Shown: one piece after another, positions 21,093 through 24,819 of the stretch
Layout: each line of letters opens with the position of its first letter
Numbering within the stretch: the stretch's first letter is position 1
Assembly (NCBI GenBank): GCA_027596035.1
Contig: JADGJA010000288.1
Span: forward strand, 1,016 to 25,834
Source: Thoreauomyces humboldtii
Lineage: Eukaryota > Chytridiomycota > Chytridiomycetes > Spizellomycetales > Powellomycetaceae
DNA length: 24,819 nucleotides
Reading direction: 5' to 3'
Program-made: the position numbers and the translations under genes
The notes under the pieces: model-generated
What the model saw: only the letters and a program-made list of their open reading frames with translations
The model's database searches: none
What the model was told of the DNA's origin: nothing

Positions 21093-24000
21093 ATGGATAG
21101 GATCCCACCCATCATGAGCAGCGAGGTCGAGAGACCGTCAGGGACGGGCCCTAGCTCGTCCAGCGTCTCACAACCCACAGCGACAGCAGGACTCGCTTCC
21201 TCTTCTGTCAATCCGCCGTCCGTCGCATCCCCGTCCTCCTTCCTCTCCCCCGAAAAACAAAGACCAGAACCTCTCTCGGTCCAGACGGACACCGCCGCGC
21301 AGAGGTTCGTGCCGCCCTCCCACGCAGGAACCTCTCCTCCCCGCTACTCCCCGCCCAACGACGCCGTCAGAGAGCCCGACACGGCCGCCGCCGGGAGGGA
21401 CACCGGCACCGCCCAGCTCACCAACAACGGCGGAGAACCCGACTTTGACTGGTTCGCTCCGGAGAGCGGGCCCGCAGTGGAGGAGCAGGTCAAGGAGTAC
21501 CACGCCCACGGACTCTTCGGTCTGGATTGCTGCTACCTTCCGGGATGGGCTCGCTTCCTCATCTACATGTGCGGAGGCTTGGCACTGCCCGCCACACCCA
21601 TCGTGATATCCTATCTCGTCATCTACAAACCTGGGGGTGAGGTACCCGTCCCGACGCTTCTGGGATGGAAATGCATTAGGCCGGCCGGGCGGAATCTCTG
21701 ACCCCATATCCTATCTACCCGTCCTACCGTTCCGCCCGCAGATCCTAATCTGTTCTCCATCATCAACGCCGGCGATGCCCTCACGCTCAGCACAGAGATC
21801 GAGCGCTGGTACGTCTTACGTTGATGACCGTGTAGTTGACTTTCGAAATTGATCAGTTTCCATCAGGTCGCTTTGGATTGCGTCCGTCTGGTTTTCGTGG
21901 CTGATCCTGTGGTACCTCCTGGATGGTATGGCAATCGGGGTATGGCCCGTCATGAGAACCCCAGGCGTCGATCGAAAAGCTGCGATCGGGAAGACTGACA
22001 TTCCACATTTTTCTCTCCACATCAAGCGCTACCGTATCTCATCGTCGTGTCCCTGAGCGTTCTCTTTGGCGGCTACAGCGAGCATGCCCGAGGTCGTCTT
22101 GAGGTAAGGTCAAGAAAAAAAAGGCTGAACGACTTTCACGTATCTGACTTCTCGTGACACCTCTGCAGTATATGGTGGCCGTCAAAATGTATCTCACCGT
22201 GATGTGCTGGGCGATCCTCAGTGTCGTGTCTTTCGGGTTGCTGTTCAACCAGATGGCTGTGGTCTCGTATTGGATGACCTGCTTTCATGTCATCGTTCTG
22301 GGCATGGTCTGGTCCATGTGCTTGCTGATTCACAAGCTGGTTCTGCAAGTTATCGGTACGGACGTGCAAGTTATCAGTCTCTGTCAGCCACGCTCTTAAA
22401 TATCTTCTTATTCTTTACAGCGGTCAAGTTCCACAGGATAGCATATAAGGACCGCATCGCCCTGTCCAAGCACAACATGAAGAGTATGCAAAGTCACGGA
22501 TATTGATACTGTCGTTCGCAGTAGTCATCTGACCATACCACCTACAGTTCTAGAGACGTTGAAGAAATCCGCCAAAAACAATCGCACGAATAGCGAGTTC
22601 TTCATCCCAGCAGACTCCGCTCAATCCCTCGCCGGCTCCCCACGCTTCAGAGCTTCGGAAGACGCTCATCGAGCTTCCTATCCAACAGGAACATCGGGAC
22701 ATCGTCCAGACGTCCGCAGCAACACGCGGTTCTGGCGAGCACTTATAAAAAAGCGCGCGGAAACAGCCGCCGAGTCCCGCGACGATCTTGACATGGACGC
22801 CAACAACGTTCAGGATGAGTCGGATTCCGAGGAGGATGATACACCGATACCACCCGTCGTCGCATCTTTGGCGGCTACGTCCGCGTCTGCTGACCTGCCC
22901 CGAGTGGCGGAAGCTGAGGATGAGATGGGACTGGCATCGGGAGCGGGATCGGGAATGGCGACGGGAACGGCAACGACGGCGGGAATCGAGAGATCTGCAC
23001 CTCTGGATCCGTCAGAGGCCACATCCACGACACTCCTTCGTCGAACCACCCGAAACACAGCCGTAATCCGAGACACTATCGCGACATCACCATCCCGTTC
23101 CATGTCCCGCCATCCCTCACGCACATCCCTCAAACCCTCGTCCCCGAGACTCGGACCCCAGACCATCGACCGACCCTCCGGTCTCTTCCAACATCGCCCC
23201 CTCCACCACAGCAGAGCATCCTCTGCTCGTCCGCCTCCTCGAATGGCACTTCGAGAGAACAGCGGAGATCTTCTTGCCGCCTTGTCGCCCGATTCAGCAG
23301 GTGTCGACGACGAAGGAGGAGGGAACAGCATGCGACCCATACGAGCTCCCGTGTCCGGGTTGACGGATTTTCACGGAAACAAGTACATCAAGGAGTTGGC
23401 CAAGATGGACATCACGAGTCACATCCAGGCTGGGAAGCTTGCCAGGAAGATCTTTACGGGGTTGGGTGGGAATGACAAGGGCGTTTTGACCTTGGATGAC
23501 TTCATGGGGTGAGTTTCCGTTTCTTTTGTGCGGGGGAGGTCATCGGAGTATTCTCTAGTCCCTGACCTTTTCCGGCCCCCTGTAATAAGATGCTTTGCGA
23601 GCGCCACGGAAGCCGCGGAAGCGTTCTGCGTCCTCGATCAGGACGGCAATGGGTCCATCACGAGAAAGGAGGTCAAGGAGTGCGTCATCGCGTGTTATCG
23701 GGAACGAAGAGGCTTGTTTCGTGCCATGCGAGATCTATCTCAGGCCTTAGGGAAGCTCGATTCGTGAGTTCAATCCATCCTCAACTCGTAGGAGTACAAT
23801 GACCAAAAAAGAAGAAAGAGTGCTCAAACGTGCTTGACATGCAGGTTCTTTTTCTGCGTGGACGGATTCGTATCTTTCTGCATAGCACTGCCGGTATGAA
23901 GGATTGTGAAGCACCAGAACGATCCTGCAAGATATCTGATGCCTTGTCTTGACCTTTTCGCAGATCTTTGGAATATCTCTCACGGCAATGCTCCCGTTTA

Positions 24001-24819
24001 CGAGTTTCATATTGGCGCTCAGCTTCGTGTTTGGTGAGTTTTTTAACAGATTTGAGTACAGGAAATCCCCGACCTCGGGATTGACTTTTTTTTGTTAGGC
24101 ACCGCCGCAAGAACGGCCTTTGAGTCGCTCCTGTTCCTCTTCGTCACACATCCATATGACGCTGGTAGGGTTTTCGCTCAAATTTCGACGTACGTTACAC
24201 CTCTTCCACTGAACAACCTTTTCGTCACTCAAGGCGATCGAGTAATGATTGACAACCAGAATCTGCTGGTGGAGGAAGTGGGCGTGCTGACCACCATCTT
24301 CAAGCGAATGGATGGACAGCTGATATATGCGCCAAATAGTGAGAGACTGGAGACTGTCTTTCTGACCACTTTTTTACGAGGAGGAAGCCGCCTGACAACT
24401 GCACTTTCTTAGCTTTGATCGCCACGAAGCTCATCCATAATCTCAGACGATCCGGAGATCAGGTAAGACCACCCCCTACCTTTTCGAAAACACCTGGTCC
24501 CATCCGCCAATCAGGTTCCCTCCTCTCTCTAGTCCGAGGCCATCGAGATCCAAATAGGTAAACAGACATACTTCTAATCAATCCTTGTGCCGACATGAAC
24601 TTGAGCTCATTAAACGTGGTTGTTTTTACTTCATCGAAAGACTTCAATACTCCCGAATCCCGTCTCCGAGAACTCCGCGACCGTCTCCTCGAGTTCGTGA
24701 AGTCCGAGCCACGAGAGTTCGTCGGAAGCTGCGACATGCACATCAGCGAGATCGAGAACATCAACAAGTTGAAAGTGAACATCATCCTCAAGCACAAAGG
24801 GAATTGGTAACATTAACAC
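21093..24819 (+). CDS. EF-hand MscS-type mechanosensitive channel, 3' partial
   Basis: Fifteen exons join in phase: 21093-21636, 21742-21808, 21867-21925, 22027-22103, 22169-22355, 22421-22483, 22548-23508, 23590-23763, 23845-23893, 23964-24033, 24099-24164, 24234-24338, 24413-24462, 24533-24557 and 24641-24806. About 887 residues are seen, and the gene continues past the window after a GTAACA donor. The order is a disordered Ser/Pro N-terminus (to about 125) and a membrane bundle (153-181, 205-245, 256-311). A long loop follows with an acidic and Gly/Ala/Thr-rich stretch. A complete EF-hand loop DQDGNGSITRKE lies at 669-680. The pore helices (about 715-770) end in FVTHPYDAGDRV, followed by the MscS beta domain (IYAPN, LRRSGDQ). 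This is the fungal Msy1/Msy2 architecture: ER or cell-membrane channels that respond to hypo-osmotic swelling with calcium control. An ATG at 21114 is an alternative start. Confidence 0.92.

Noticed and set aside
22810..23340. Minus-strand 176-residue ORF
   Set aside because: It is antisense to the low-complexity loop of the channel gene.

Overview
The window is nuclear DNA of a filamentous or yeast-like fungus, most likely a basidiomycete. Genes are dense on both strands, and almost every gene is cut by many short introns of roughly 50-90 nt with GT..AG ends. The gene set includes a spindle-pole-body Sfi1 protein, an Ayr1-type reductase, an EF-hand MscS channel, a mitochondrial methionyl-tRNA synthetase and a tRNA with internal pol III boxes. 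I cannot name the genus. No mobile element, CRISPR array, virus or toxin gene was seen. All exon models were built by hand from splice signals, reading phase and remembered family motifs.

Layout, left to right. 1-2224 (+): the 3' part of a membrane protein with a Cache-like outer region, a membrane helix and a HAMP-like stretch. It has no kinase or cyclase domain before its stop. 2496-2841 (+): a possible two-exon gene for 77 residues. 3587-4525 (-): a single-pass membrane protein with a PAN/apple-like outer domain. 4524-5717 (+): a glycerophosphodiester phosphodiesterase-family protein whose longest start touches the start of the apple-like gene. 6484-7596 (-): a quinoid dihydropteridine reductase homologue in seven exons, one of them only 9 nt. 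7841-10064 (+): mitochondrial methionyl-tRNA synthetase in nine exons, divergent from the reductase. 10282-14884 (-): an Sfi1-type centrin-binding repeat protein in thirteen exons. 15101-16193 (+): an Ayr1-like short-chain reductase. 16435-16506 (+): tRNA-Gln(UUG). 16694-17444 (-): an unrecognised 225-residue protein. 18134-20720 (-): a SET-domain protein with an altered catalytic motif. 21093 to the window end (+): an EF-hand MscS-type channel, cut by the edge.

These are mostly independent housekeeping genes, not a cluster or operon. Three head-to-head pairs share short promoter regions: QDPR/MSM1, SFI1/AYR1 and SET/MscS. The points most worth following are the dihydropteridine reductase, unusual for a fungus, with its 9-nt microexon; the SET protein without the NHSC motif; the Cache-HAMP receptor without an effector domain; and the two consecutive stop-free introns in SFI1.
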